Below are positions 49,507 to 57,330 of a stretch of DNA of 64,000 nucleotides, in pieces. Source of the DNA: Microbacteriaceae bacterium VKM Ac-2855. Its GTDB lineage: Bacteria > Actinomycetota > Actinomycetes > Actinomycetales > Microbacteriaceae. The notes beneath the pieces were generated by a model, which saw only the letters and a list, made by a program, of their open reading frames with translations, ran no database searches and had not been told where the DNA came from. Made by a program: the position numbers and the translations under genes. Position 1 is the stretch's first letter, and every line of letters starts with the position of its first letter. The DNA lies in the NCBI GenBank assembly GCA_013204985.1, contig JABMLG010000010.1:62001-126000 (forward strand). The letters run 5' to 3'.

Positions 49507-49761
49507 CTACCAGATGGTGCCGGCGCCGAACGACATCAGGATGTAGCAGAGCACTCCGAGGCCGCCGCCGATCACGGCGCGGGCCACACCCGCGCCGTTG
49601 CGAGCGAGCCCCTTCAGTAGGCCGATCACGCCGAAGACGACGGCGACCGCGGCGAGGATGCCGCCGAGGATCAGGCCGATGAACAGCGGGATGGGCGTGA
49701 GCACAAGGGCGATCACGCCGAAGACGAGGGCGGTGGTGGCGGCGGAGTTGCGGGGGCTCAT
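49507..49761 (-). CDS. DUF4190-like small membrane protein
   Basis: 84 residues with two to three hydrophobic helices: ATTALVFGVIALVLTPIPLF, GGILAAVAVVFGVIGLLKGL and GGGLGVLCYILMSFGAGTIW. The Gly-Leu spacing matches DUF4190-type two-helix proteins. ATG 49761 overlaps the stop of the upstream FUSC gene (ATGA), so it is co-translated with it. The role is unknown, perhaps an accessory of the transporter. Confidence 0.8.
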   Translation of the reverse strand: MSPRNSAATTALVFGVIALVLTPIPLFIGLILGGILAAVAVVFGVIGLLKGLARNGAGVARAVIGGGLGVLCYILMSFGAGTIW

Positions 49762-50795
49762 GCCTGAATCCTGCCAGTTCGGCGGTGCGCGAGCAGCACG
49801 AAGACAAGCCCGACCGCGACGCCCAGCGCCGTCTCGACGAGGCGGTCGCGCAACAGGACGCTCTCGTCGACGTGGTGCGCCAGTTCGACCATCAGGATCG
49901 CGAGCGGCGTGACAAACGCTAGCGTGAGCCCGTAATTGCGACCCACGAAGAGCTCGGCGAGCATCTGCAGGGCGACCGCGACAGCGATCGTCGCGAGCGA
50001 CGGCAGGTCGAGGAGCAGGATCGCAGCGGCCACTCCGATGCCGACGACGGTGCCCAGGATGCGGTGTCCGGCTCGGACGAGGCGTGCGGTGGTGTCCGCT
50101 CCCGACACGGCGGCCACACCCGCGACCATGGCCCAGTACGGATGGCCGAGACCGGTGATCGTGGGGATCAGGCCGGTCACCAGCACCACGGCGCCGAAGC
50201 GCACCGCGGTCGCTCGCGACGCCGGGCTGATCGTGAAGGCGGTGCGCCACGGCGTCGGCGGCAGTCGGCGTGCCCGCGGATGCGCGTAACCGACCAGACC
50301 GATCAGCATCGCGAGCGCCGCCGATCCGGCCGCGAGGCCGAGCGCCACCGGGATCTGCGTCGCAGCGGTCGGCACCGAGGCGCACGCGGCCAGGGCGAAC
50401 ACTGTGAACAACGGGCCCGGCGGGTGCCAGTGCAGTGCATCCGAGAGCAGGCTCGCGATCGCGGCGCAGACCGCGACGACCGGAATCACCAGCCACTCGC
50501 GAGCCGGCGAGACGGCGACGGCCGTACCGATGGTGACCATCGTGACGAGGTAGGCGGCGGCCGTGGCCTGCATCCGCAAGCGGGGGAGGTGCGTGTGATT
50601 GCGACCGTAGAGCGATGCGAACGCTCCGAACGTCGCGTAGAGCGTGAGGTCGGTGCGGCCGACGGCCCAGAGGATCACGAGCGGGATCGCCATCGAGAGT
50701 CCGGCGCGGATCGCGACCCGGTGCGCGCCGCCGTGCGGCCCGAAGCGGAACAGGTCGCGCGGCTGCAGCAGCGGTCGGTCGGTGGTGGTGGTCAC
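49758..50795 (-). CDS. FUSC-family membrane protein (putative aromatic-acid exporter), MarR-linked
   Basis: 345 residues with about ten membrane helices arranged as two repeats of five (AIRAGLSMAIPLVILWAVGR, FTVFALAACASVPTAATQIP, FGAVVLVTGLIPTITGLGHP, ILGTVVGIGVAAAILLLDLP, TALGVAVGLVFVLLAHRRTG). GRNHTHLPRLRMQATAAAYL and GRNYGLTLAFVTPLAILMVE carry the FUSC/ArAE GRN-Y motif. Such proteins export aromatic carboxylates or similar toxic compounds. It is divergent from the MarR gene at 50853, and the MarR site lies between, so ligand-induced export is the likely logic. Confidence 0.85.
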   Translation of the reverse strand: MTTTTDRPLLQPRDLFRFGPHGGAHRVAIRAGLSMAIPLVILWAVGRTDLTLYATFGAFASLYGRNHTHLPRLRMQATAAAYLVTMVTIGTAVAVSPAREWLVIPVVAVCAAIASLLSDALHWHPPGPLFTVFALAACASVPTAATQIPVALGLAAGSAALAMLIGLVGYAHPRARRLPPTPWRTAFTISPASRATAVRFGAVVLVTGLIPTITGLGHPYWAMVAGVAAVSGADTTARLVRAGHRILGTVVGIGVAAAILLLDLPSLATIAVAVALQMLAELFVGRNYGLTLAFVTPLAILMVELAHHVDESVLLRDRLVETALGVAVGLVFVLLAHRRTGRIQA

Positions 50796-50842
50796 GGGGC
50801 TCCGTTCGGTGGAATGCGGGTGCGGCAGCCTCGGCGCGGATA

Positions 50843-50860
50843 TAGTTTACTTGTGAACTA
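50843..50860. promoter_or_regulatory. MarR-type operator overlapping a start codon
   Basis: TAGTTTACTTGTGAACTA is an 18-bp palindrome (arms TAGTTTAC/GTGAACTA, one mismatch) between the divergent FUSC and MarR genes. It contains the GTG start (50853) of MarR, and TATAGT at 50841 resembles a -10 box, suggesting near-leaderless transcription and autorepression. Confidence 0.7.
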
Positions 50861-51395
50861 TCCGGAAGGCCAGCGCCCCGACGCCGTCGACGACATCCGC
50901 GACCGCTGGGCGCAGCTGCGACCCGAGCTCGACCTCGCGCCGATCCCGCTGATCGGCCGCATCCTGCGCGCATCCGCTCTGATCGTGCGCAGCAGCGACG
51001 AGGTGCTGGCCCGGCACGCGCTGACCCGCGGTGAGTTCGACATCCTCACCGCGCTGCGCCGGTCGGACGCGCCGCAGTCGCCCGGCACCTTGCGCACGAT
51101 CGGTCTCGCCACGGGCCCCGCGACGACGAAGCGACTGCGCTCGCTCGAGCAGCGCGGGCTGATCGCGCGCTCGGCCAACCCGGCCGACGGACGCGGGGCG
51201 TTGATCGCCCTGACCGCCGACGGCGCCGAACTGGTGGACCGGGTCTTCCCCGACGTGCTCGGGATCGAGCGCGAACTGCTCGCGCGGATCCCCGACTCCG
51301 AACGCGCCGCGACTGCGGACGCGCTGCGGACGCTGCTGGCGAGCGTCGAGGCGCGGGCCGACGCCGCAAGCCCGTCGGAGCGCCGTCTCCCGTAG
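50853..51395 (+). CDS. MarR-family transcriptional regulator
   Basis: 180 residues from GTG 50853. The winged helix is visible: LTRGEFDILTALRRSDAPQS, PGTLRTIGLATGPATTKRLR, SLEQRGLIARSANPADGRGA and LIALTADGAELVDRVFPDVL, with dimerisation helices at both ends. It probably represses the divergent FUSC exporter and itself through the palindrome at 50843. GTG 50853 is inside the operator, so the protein blocks its own start region. The adjacent second FUSC-like gene downstream (51406) may be in the same unit. Confidence 0.88.
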   Translation: MNYPEGQRPDAVDDIRDRWAQLRPELDLAPIPLIGRILRASALIVRSSDEVLARHALTRGEFDILTALRRSDAPQSPGTLRTIGLATGPATTKRLRSLEQRGLIARSANPADGRGALIALTADGAELVDRVFPDVLGIERELLARIPDSERAATADALRTLLASVEARADAASPSERRLP

Positions 51396-51405
51396 CGTGG
51401 GTGCC

Positions 51406-52443
51406 ATGTCCGTGACCGCGAGCTTCTTGGTGCCGAAGCGGCCGCCGATCCTGCAGCTCGTGAAGACCGCCGTCGCCACCGTGTTGGCGTGGCTCGCCGC
51501 CGGCGCGCTCTTCCCCGAGACGCTGCCGGTCTTCGGCGCGATCGCGGCGCTGCTCGTCGTGGCACCGAGCGTGAACCAGTCGCTCGGCAAGGCGCTGGAG
51601 CGCAGCATCGGCGTGATCGCGGGTGTGATCGTCGGCTCGATCATCGGCACCCTCTTCGGCGACCACAGCGCGATCGTGATTCTCGCCGTGGTGGCCGCGA
51701 TCGCGGTCGGCTGGCTGATCAAGCTGACGCCCGCATCCGCCGTGCAGATCCCGATCAGTGCGATGCTCGTGCTGGCGGTCGGCTCGGTGACGCCCAACTA
51801 CGCCTTCGACCGGATCGTGGAGACGCTCATCGGTGCGGTGATCGGCGTGCTGGTGAACGTCGCCGTCGTTCCGCCGGTCGCGCTTGACCCGGCCGAGCGG
51901 GCGGTCGGCGCGCTCGCGGACGAGCTGGCGAACTCGCTCGAGAGCCTCGCGGACGTGCTCACGAACCCCACCCGCCGGGAGCGACTCGAGGAGATGCTGC
52001 TGCAGGCGCGACTCCTGCAGCCGATGCTGGTGAAGGCTGAGACCGCGGTGAAGGCGGGGGAGGAGTCGCTGCGACTCAACCCGCGCCGCAGCCGGCATCG
52101 CGAACGGCTCGGCACCCTCGATGCGCTGCTGCCGCGTCTGACACGGCTGACCACGAGAGTGCGCGGGATGTCGCGCACGGTGTACGACCTCTACGACGAT
52201 GAACTCCGGGCGGAGCCCACGATCGGCGAGATCGCGGTGCAGCTGCGCCGCTCGGCGCACGATCTGCGCCTGCTCGTGCAGACCTCGGTCGAGCTGCCCG
52301 AGCCCGAGCCGCTCACCGACGAGTTTCCGATGCTGACCGCCCCGCTGGTGATCACCACCCCGCATCCGGAGCACTGGATCCTGATCGGCGCGCTGATGGA
52401 GGACCTCCGCCGGGTTCGCGCGGACATCCTCGACGAGGACTGA
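51406..52443 (+). CDS. FUSC/ArAE-family membrane protein with long C-terminal helical domain
   Basis: 345 residues. The N-half has about six membrane helices (VKTAVATVLAWLAAGALFPE, LPVFGAIAALLVVAPSVNQS, GVIAGVIVGSIIGTLFGDHS, IVILAVVAAIAVGWLIKLTP, IPISAMLVLAVGSVTPNYAF) typical of FUSC_2/ArAE_1 proteins. The C-half is a cytosolic helical domain (VGALADELANSLESLADVLT, RHRERLGTLDALLPRLTRLT). It starts at ATG 51406, 10 bases after the MarR gene, so it is probably co-transcribed and regulated with it. Substrate unknown; aromatic acids are suggested by the family. Confidence 0.85.
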   Translation: MSVTASFLVPKRPPILQLVKTAVATVLAWLAAGALFPETLPVFGAIAALLVVAPSVNQSLGKALERSIGVIAGVIVGSIIGTLFGDHSAIVILAVVAAIAVGWLIKLTPASAVQIPISAMLVLAVGSVTPNYAFDRIVETLIGAVIGVLVNVAVVPPVALDPAERAVGALADELANSLESLADVLTNPTRRERLEEMLLQARLLQPMLVKAETAVKAGEESLRLNPRRSRHRERLGTLDALLPRLTRLTTRVRGMSRTVYDLYDDELRAEPTIGEIAVQLRRSAHDLRLLVQTSVELPEPEPLTDEFPMLTAPLVITTPHPEHWILIGALMEDLRRVRADILDED

Positions 52444-52497
52444 CGCGCCGGAGGCCTGGGATGCTTCACCCCAGGCGACCCCGCGCGACCCCGTGTG

Positions 52498-52568
52498 ATC
52501 CCCGCGAGATGCCTCTTATGCACGCGACACGCCGCAAGAAGTGTGCATAAGAGGCATCTCGCGGGGAT
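52498..52568. terminator. Perfect 26-bp inverted repeat between convergent genes
   Basis: ATCCCCGCGAGATGCCTCTT (52498-52517, plus ATGCAC) and its exact reverse complement (52543-52568) with a 19-base spacer lie between the convergent FUSC-like and hydrolase genes. A bidirectional terminator is the simple reading. The perfect long arms without a U-tract resemble the other palindromes of the window. Confidence 0.8.
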
Positions 52569-52605
52569 GGGGGTCAGCTGCCCGCAGTTCCCAGGCGTGC
52601 GAGCG

Positions 52606-53595
52606 CTACGCCGGGGCGTCCGGCCGGTCGGCCTCGGCGGCCTCCGCGTGCTCCGTCTTACCGGTGGCGATGAGGTCGTCGTCGTCGGTGACGATGCCGA
52701 CGAACTCTTTCACCCGGCCCGCGGCCGCCTTCAGGCCCTCGCCCGGCGGTAGCGGCTCGTCGTCGTGCTCGAGCTTCTCGGTGTAGCGGCGCAACTCGAC
52801 GTCGCCCGTCTCGGGTAGGTCGGCGCGCGCGTGCTCGACGCACAGCCGCGCCACCTCCTCGGCGTGCGCGTGCATCACCGAGTGCGCAGCCTCCGGGATC
52901 TCCCACAGGCGCGCGTGCGGCAGCGCATCCGCGATCTCATCGGCCCAGGCCCGCGGCACGAGGTAGTCGTACTCGCCGCGGATCACCAGCGTGCTCGCTC
53001 GGATGCGCGGCACCGTCTGCTCGATCGGGTAGCTCAGCATCTCCGGCAGCACGCGCGAGAACCAGCGCGGGCCGCAGAGAACGTACGCGCCGGCGGCGAG
53101 GAGGGCGACCTTGATCGGCTCGCGGATGCTGGACTGCGCGAAGCGCCACGCGGCGCGACCGACTGTCTTCTCGTGCCGGTTCATCACCGGGCCGATCAGC
53201 ACGATCGTGCTGAGTTCTGGGCGATTCGCCGCCAGTTCGGCGACCACCTGCGTTCCCATCGAGTGGCCGAGCACCACGGGATCGTCCAGGTGCAGCTCGT
53301 CGATCACCGCACCGACGAGCTCGGCGTAGTCGCTGATGCGCATCCGCCCGCTCTTCGGATGCGGAACGCCGCCGAAGCCGGGCAGGTCGAGCGCGTGCAC
53401 CGGGCCGAACTCGTTCAGCTGCGGGGCGAGGCGTTCGAAGTAGTTCGCCGCGACACCGATGCCCGGCACGAGGAGGAAGGGGCGCTCGCCGGTGGTGCCG
53501 ACGGTGCTCACCCGCGCCCAGACGTCGCCGTGCTGGATGCGCTGCACCGCCACATCGGTGCGCTTGCGGCGCGGGGCGTTCGCTTTGCGGGCCAT
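52606..53595 (-). CDS. Alpha/beta-hydrolase fold protein
   Basis: 329 residues. RPFLLVPGIGVAANYFERLA holds the oxyanion loop, VVLGHSMGTQVVAELAANRP the nucleophile elbow (Ser in GHSMG), RGEYDYLVPRAWADEIADAL the acid and IPEAAHSVMHAHAEEVARLC the catalytic His. The C-terminal 70 residues (from about 260) are acidic and likely disordered. It is a cytosolic esterase or lipase-like enzyme; substrate unknown. The basic N-terminus MARKANAPRRKRTDVAV is unusual. It follows the MOSC gene on the same strand after a small hairpin at 53646. Confidence 0.87.
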   Translation of the reverse strand: MARKANAPRRKRTDVAVQRIQHGDVWARVSTVGTTGERPFLLVPGIGVAANYFERLAPQLNEFGPVHALDLPGFGGVPHPKSGRMRISDYAELVGAVIDELHLDDPVVLGHSMGTQVVAELAANRPELSTIVLIGPVMNRHEKTVGRAAWRFAQSSIREPIKVALLAAGAYVLCGPRWFSRVLPEMLSYPIEQTVPRIRASTLVIRGEYDYLVPRAWADEIADALPHARLWEIPEAAHSVMHAHAEEVARLCVEHARADLPETGDVELRRYTEKLEHDDEPLPPGEGLKAAAGRVKEFVGIVTDDDDLIATGKTEHAEAAEADRPDAPA

Positions 53596-53645
53596 CGGGG
53601 CTCCTCTCCAGCCCTCAACGGTACGGGGTCGGCGCCGTCCCCGTG

Positions 53646-53666
53646 CTGCGAAGGGGACCCTCGCAG
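53646..53666 (-). terminator. Small hairpin between the MOSC and hydrolase genes
   Basis: CTGCGA (53646-53651) and TCGCAG (53661-53666) pair, with an inner GGG/CCC. It is a weak candidate for a terminator of the MOSC gene ending at 53680. Confidence 0.35.
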
Positions 53667-53679
53667 GGGGTCGGGCGGG

Positions 53680-54207
53680 TCAGAACAGCGCGTCGTCCTC
53701 CGCGTGCAGCACGAGGGCGGCGGGCCCGAGGTGCAGGATGCCGTTGCTGAGCGGCGAGGTGCGCACGCCGCCGCGGCGCCGCAGCGCCTGATGCGCCCCC
53801 GGCGCGAGCACCACGTTCATCCACGCGCACGGATTCGCGGGGCGATTGCCCTGGAACTCGACGCGCTCCTCGCCCTGCACCAGCGCGAAGCGGCGGCCGG
53901 CGAGGGCGTCGACGTCGGCGCCGCGCACGACGATGTTGCGGCGCGCATCCGCCGGATCGAAGGGAGCGACGGCCAGTTCGCGTGCGGCGTGCTGCAGCGA
54001 TTCCTCCGCCATGAGTGTGATCGCAGCGCCTCGGTGTGCGCGCTGGGCGAAGAAGCGGTCGCCCACGATCCCGAGCCCGGCGCGGATCTCGATCCGATCG
54101 GGCTGCTCATTGCCCTCGAACTCGAGCGGCCCCTCGGAGGGGCGGCCGTCGAAGCGGTGCAGCGGCGAGACGACGAAGCGCACGAACTCGATCGCCGCGG
54201 CTTCCAT
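53680..54207 (-). CDS. MOSC-domain protein
   Basis: 175 residues from ATG 54207. The MOSC pattern is visible: FVRFVVSPLHRFDGRPSEGP at the start, GIVGDRFFAQRAHRGAAITL (the G-D-R-F motif of MOSC), ARRNIVVRGADVDALAGRRF and VQGEERVEFQGNRPANPCAW with the conserved cysteine that binds molybdenum or sulfur, then GIL and GPAALVL. MOSC proteins handle metal-sulfur clusters, for example molybdenum-cofactor sulfuration. The frame is open to 54348; the chosen start keeps the divergent YjbR gene's upstream region free. Confidence 0.82.
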   Translation of the reverse strand: MEAAAIEFVRFVVSPLHRFDGRPSEGPLEFEGNEQPDRIEIRAGLGIVGDRFFAQRAHRGAAITLMAEESLQHAARELAVAPFDPADARRNIVVRGADVDALAGRRFALVQGEERVEFQGNRPANPCAWMNVVLAPGAHQALRRRGGVRTSPLSNGILHLGPAALVLHAEDDALF

Positions 54208-54237
54208 AGCTTCCAGGCTAAGCGTAGCGTCGGCGCT

Positions 54238-54618
54238 ATGGAGCATCCGCTGCTTTTCGAGGCCGGTGATCCGCTCGTCGAGCGGGTGCGCCGGATCTGC
54301 CTGCGCTACCCGGAAGCGACCGAGAAGCTGTCGTGGGGCCGGCCCCATTTCCTCGCCGGCAAGAACTTCGCCTTCGTGGGCGCGAGGATGGACCGCCCGT
54401 ACACGCTGGTGTTCAAGCCCGATCCGGAGTCACGTCGGGCCGACGACGAGGATCCGCGGTTCTTCCTGCCGCCGTACTGGGGTGCGAGCGGATGGCGCGC
54501 GATCGACATCGACGGCCGGCCCGATTGGCAGGAGATCGCCGAGTTGATCGATGAGTCGTACCGCCAGATCGCGCTGAAACGGCAACTCGCCGCGCTCGAG
54601 GCGCATCCGCTGCTCTAG
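54238..54618 (+). CDS. MmcQ/YjbR-family protein
   Basis: 126 residues from ATG 54238. The motifs RVRRICLRYPEATEKLSWGR, PHFLAGKNFAFVGAR, YTLVFKPDPESRRADDEDPR and YWGASGWRAIDIDGRPDWQE are diagnostic of the YjbR/CyaY-like fold family (DNA-binding-like, function unresolved). The stop TAG shares its CTAG with the stop of the convergent aminotransferase (54615-54618). It is divergent from the MOSC gene with a 30-base gap, so the two probably share a promoter region. Confidence 0.88.
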   Translation: MEHPLLFEAGDPLVERVRRICLRYPEATEKLSWGRPHFLAGKNFAFVGARMDRPYTLVFKPDPESRRADDEDPRFFLPPYWGASGWRAIDIDGRPDWQEIAELIDESYRQIALKRQLAALEAHPLL

Positions 54619-55787
54619 CCGGACCGCCCGGATCGGCGCCGAACCGCCTCGCCCATCTGCCGCACGGCCCGCTCGAGCAGCGGCCGCGGCATCGCGAAGA
54701 TGAAGCGGGCGTAGGAGTCGTAGCCCGCGCCGCAGAGAGCGCCGTCGGTGAGCGCGACTCCTGCCTCTTCGCGGAAGAAGTCGGCGACCGAGCCGTCGAT
54801 GCCGAGCCGCGAACAGTCGAGCCAGGCGATGTACGTCGCGTCGGGCTGGATGTAGCCGACCTCCGGCAGATGCTCGGCCAGCAGCGCCGACAGCGCGCGG
54901 CGATTGCCGTCGAGGTACTCGACCACGTCGTCGAGCCATGGCCCGCCCTGCTCGTACGCGACCGTGTTCGCGATCACTCCCGGCGTCGACGCACCGTGCA
55001 CGACCGTGAAGCCGAAGACCTGGTACAGCTCCTCGTCCGCGGGGTTCGACGTGATCAGCTGCGCCGTCTTGAGGCCCGGGATGTTCCACGCCTTCGACGC
55101 GCTCGTCGCCGTGATCGTGTGGTTCGCGGCCGCCGCCGAGATGGACGCGTACGGGATGTGCGGGGCGCCGAAGGTGAGCGGCGCGTGGATCTCGTCGCTG
55201 AACACGCGCCCCCCGTGCCGCTGCACGATCTCCGCGATCGCCTCCAGCTCGGCGCGACTGTAGACGGCCCCGGTCGGATTATGCGGGTTGCAGAGCACCA
55301 GCGTGCGGGCGCCGTGGTGGAACGCCGCTTCGATCCCTTCGAGGTCGAGGGTCCAGCGTCCGTCGACCACCGCGCTCGGCACCTCGACGACCTCGCGGCC
55401 GAGCGTGGGCAGGAAGGTGAGGAACGGCATGTACGCCGGCGTCGGCACGATGATCGCGCTGTTCGACGGCGAGTACTTCACGATCGCGACCTCCAACGCC
55501 GCGATCACATCGCTCACCGGATGCACGCGCGACGGCTCGATCGCCCAGCCGTAGCGTTCTGCATAGAACGCCGCCGTAGCGCGGCTCATCAACGCCGTCG
55601 TCGCCGGCGCCAGGTAGCCGAGCGTGCCGGCGTCGATCGCGTCGTGCAGCGCCTGCGTCACCTCGGGGGCCGTGCCGAAGTCCATTTCGGCGACCCACGC
55701 CCCGATGGTGCCCGGATGCAGACTCCACTTGCGGCTGTGCGGCGTGCCGAGTTGTTCGGCCGTGAGGTCGTCGAAGTGCGTGCTCAT
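54615..55787 (-). CDS. PatB/MalY-type PLP-dependent C-S lyase or aminotransferase
   Basis: 390 residues, fold type I. The motifs WVAEMDFGTAPEVTQALHDA (typical of PatB cystathionine beta-lyases), LVLCNPHNPTGAVYSRAELE, GRVFSDEIHAPLTFGAPHIP and TATSASKAWNIPGLKTAQLI with the PLP lysine are present, followed by DATYIAWLDCS and the C-terminal Arg region. The enzyme cleaves the C-S bond of cystathionine or cysteine conjugates in the cytosol. ATG 55787 gives a family-typical start. It is followed convergently by YjbR with shared CTAG stops. Confidence 0.92.
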   Translation of the reverse strand: MSTHFDDLTAEQLGTPHSRKWSLHPGTIGAWVAEMDFGTAPEVTQALHDAIDAGTLGYLAPATTALMSRATAAFYAERYGWAIEPSRVHPVSDVIAALEVAIVKYSPSNSAIIVPTPAYMPFLTFLPTLGREVVEVPSAVVDGRWTLDLEGIEAAFHHGARTLVLCNPHNPTGAVYSRAELEAIAEIVQRHGGRVFSDEIHAPLTFGAPHIPYASISAAAANHTITATSASKAWNIPGLKTAQLITSNPADEELYQVFGFTVVHGASTPGVIANTVAYEQGGPWLDDVVEYLDGNRRALSALLAEHLPEVGYIQPDATYIAWLDCSRLGIDGSVADFFREEAGVALTDGALCGAGYDSYARFIFAMPRPLLERAVRQMGEAVRRRSGRSG

Positions 55788-55861
55788 GTCGTCCCTGGTT
55801 CCGGTGCGGAGGATCGGACAAGGCTAACGGAGGAGTGCTCAGCGATGACGCCGCGCGTCGC

Positions 55862-56548
55862 TCAGCCGATCGGCTCGATCAGCTGAGGGCCGTTGTTGCG
55901 CACGCTGTTCACGTCGCGGCTGACGGCGTAGTAGCCGAGGTCGTGCGCGACGGCGAGGGATTCGCGGTCGAGCAGTGTCTGCAGCTGCTCGGTGTCGAGG
56001 TGGTCGCCGAGCCAGTCGTCGTAGGCGTCGGGTGTGAGGCACGCCGGCATCCGGTCGTGCACCTCACCGGGGGCGACGTGCGCGTCGCGGGTGATGATCG
56101 CCGCCGACAGCCGCCACTTGTCGGGGTCGTCCTCGGTCTTGCTCGGGTCGGGCCAGGCGCTGACGATGCCGGCCATCGCGAGTCCCGCATCCGGCTGGTG
56201 CACGTAGTAGGGCTGCTTGCCCGTCTCGGTCACGGTCCACTCGTAGTAGCCGGCCGCGGGGATGATGCAGCGCGCCTTCGAGAACGCTTTGCGGAACATC
56301 CCGCTCGTCGCAACCGTCTCGATCCGCGCGTTGATCGGTTGCGGCCGCTGCTTCACGAAGTCTTTCGCATAAGCGGGAACGAAGCCCCAGCGCACCAGCG
56401 GCATCTCGCGCTCGCCGTGCCGGTCGCGCACGACCGGGATCGGATCCGTCGGAGCGACGTTGTAACTCGGCTCGGGAGCGTCGAACGCGGCGAGCAGGTC
56501 GGGCAGGATGCGCGTGGTCGTGTCCGAGAGGACGAAGCGGCCGCACAT
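55862..56548 (-). CDS. SOS response-associated peptidase (SRAP, YedK/HMCES-like)
   Basis: 228 residues. The catalytic Cys2 follows the start Met (MCGRFVLSD), with PSYNVAPTDPIPVVRDRHGE, PINARIETVATSGMFRKAF (Asn), CIIPAAGYYEWTVTETGKQP (Glu) and VHDRMPACLTPDAYDDWLG (His). These residues form the DNA-protein crosslink to abasic sites in single-stranded DNA that protects replication forks. Length and motifs are complete, so it should be active. It stands alone. Confidence 0.94.
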   Translation of the reverse strand: MCGRFVLSDTTTRILPDLLAAFDAPEPSYNVAPTDPIPVVRDRHGEREMPLVRWGFVPAYAKDFVKQRPQPINARIETVATSGMFRKAFSKARCIIPAAGYYEWTVTETGKQPYYVHQPDAGLAMAGIVSAWPDPSKTEDDPDKWRLSAAIITRDAHVAPGEVHDRMPACLTPDAYDDWLGDHLDTEQLQTLLDRESLAVAHDLGYYAVSRDVNSVRNNGPQLIEPIG

Positions 56549-56607
56549 CAGGCGGCTCCTCGGTTGCTCATGGGTTCACGCTACGCGCGTGGGTGCGTCT
56601 GTGGGGG

Positions 56608-56835
56608 TCAGTCCTTCTTACCGGGCTTGTTCGCCTTGTCCGCTGCCTTGATGCGCTGGCGGGCGGCGCGCTCGGTGAGGACGGAGAGATAGTCCTGCAC
56701 AGGTCGATCCTGCAGCGCGGCGAGCTCTTCTCGGACCACTTGCCGCAGTTGCTCCTCGTCGTGGTTCGGGAACTTCTTCTTCAGCCCGGCGGTGGCGTCG
56801 CGGATGATCTGGTCGGGATCGAAATCGGTGGTCAT
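56608..56835 (-). CDS. Three-helix-bundle protein (DUF3562-like)
   Basis: 75 residues from ATG 56835. The sequence (DFDPDQIIRDATAGLKKKFP, NHDEEQLRQVVREELAALQD, RPVQDYLSVLTERAARQRIK) is fully helical with a basic end. It matches the small three-helix bundle dimerisation proteins of actinobacteria. No signal peptide. It lies after a hairpin that ends the VOC gene. Function unknown. Confidence 0.78.
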   Translation of the reverse strand: MTTDFDPDQIIRDATAGLKKKFPNHDEEQLRQVVREELAALQDRPVQDYLSVLTERAARQRIKAADKANKPGKKD

Positions 56836-56894
56836 GCGCGCATCATCCTGCATCCGGGTGAACGGGAGGCGTCCGGGGGCCTGAGGTGGTGCCG

Positions 56895-56937
56895 GTTCTG
56901 CAGCATCGACCACGGTTTCGCTCGGTCGCTGCAGAAC
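56895..56937 (-). terminator. Terminator of the VOC gene
   Basis: GTTCTGCAGC (56895-56904) and GCTGCAGAAC (56928-56937) are exact complements around a 23-base spacer, just past the stop at 56953. Confidence 0.6.
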
Positions 56938-56952
56938 TGCGCAGCAAGCGCG

Positions 56953-57297
56953 TCAGTCGCGGGCGCTCAGGATGCAGAACTCGTTGCCCTCGGGGTCGGC
57001 GAGCACCACCCAACTCTGCGAGCCCTGACCGAGGTCGACCCGGGTCGCGCCCATGGCGACGAGGCGCGCGACCTCGGCATCCTGGTCGTCGGGGATCCAG
57101 TCGAGGTGCAGCCGGTTCTTGATCGTCTTGCCTTCGGGCACGTCGTTGAAAAGGATGCTCGGTCCGGATGCATCGCGCAGCTCGGTCGTCTCGTCGTCCT
57201 GCCCCACGATCGGCCAGCCGAGCGCCTTCTGCCACCAGGAGCCGAGGGCGGCATGGTCGTGCGTGTCGATCACGATCTCTTCCAGACGAAGACTCAT
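56953..57297 (-). CDS. VOC-family protein (glyoxalase/dioxygenase fold)
   Basis: 114 residues. The start MSLRLEEIVIDTHDHAALGS (ATG 57297) is the usual first strand and helix. WWQKALGWPIVGQDDETTEL, KTIKNRLHLDWIPDDQDAEV and WVVLADPEGNEFCILSARD follow, the DPEGNEFC motif ending the second module. Histidines and glutamate for a metal are seen in IDTHDH, LHLDW and GNEF. Substrate unknown. It is complete, unlike the VOC relic at 6665. Confidence 0.87.
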   Translation of the reverse strand: MSLRLEEIVIDTHDHAALGSWWQKALGWPIVGQDDETTELRDASGPSILFNDVPEGKTIKNRLHLDWIPDDQDAEVARLVAMGATRVDLGQGSQSWVVLADPEGNEFCILSARD

Positions 57298-57330
57298 GAC
57301 CGCCACGCTACGCGTGCGGCCCGGAGCCCG

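Noticed and set aside
48953-49682. Frames through the triplicated UBP tail
   Set aside because: They are translations of duplicated hairpins (RVAVSLT repeats) and have no independent start.
52831-54618. A 595-codon plus-strand frame containing YjbR
   Set aside because: Only its last 126 codons, from ATG 54238, form the YjbR protein; the rest is antisense to the hydrolase and MOSC genes.
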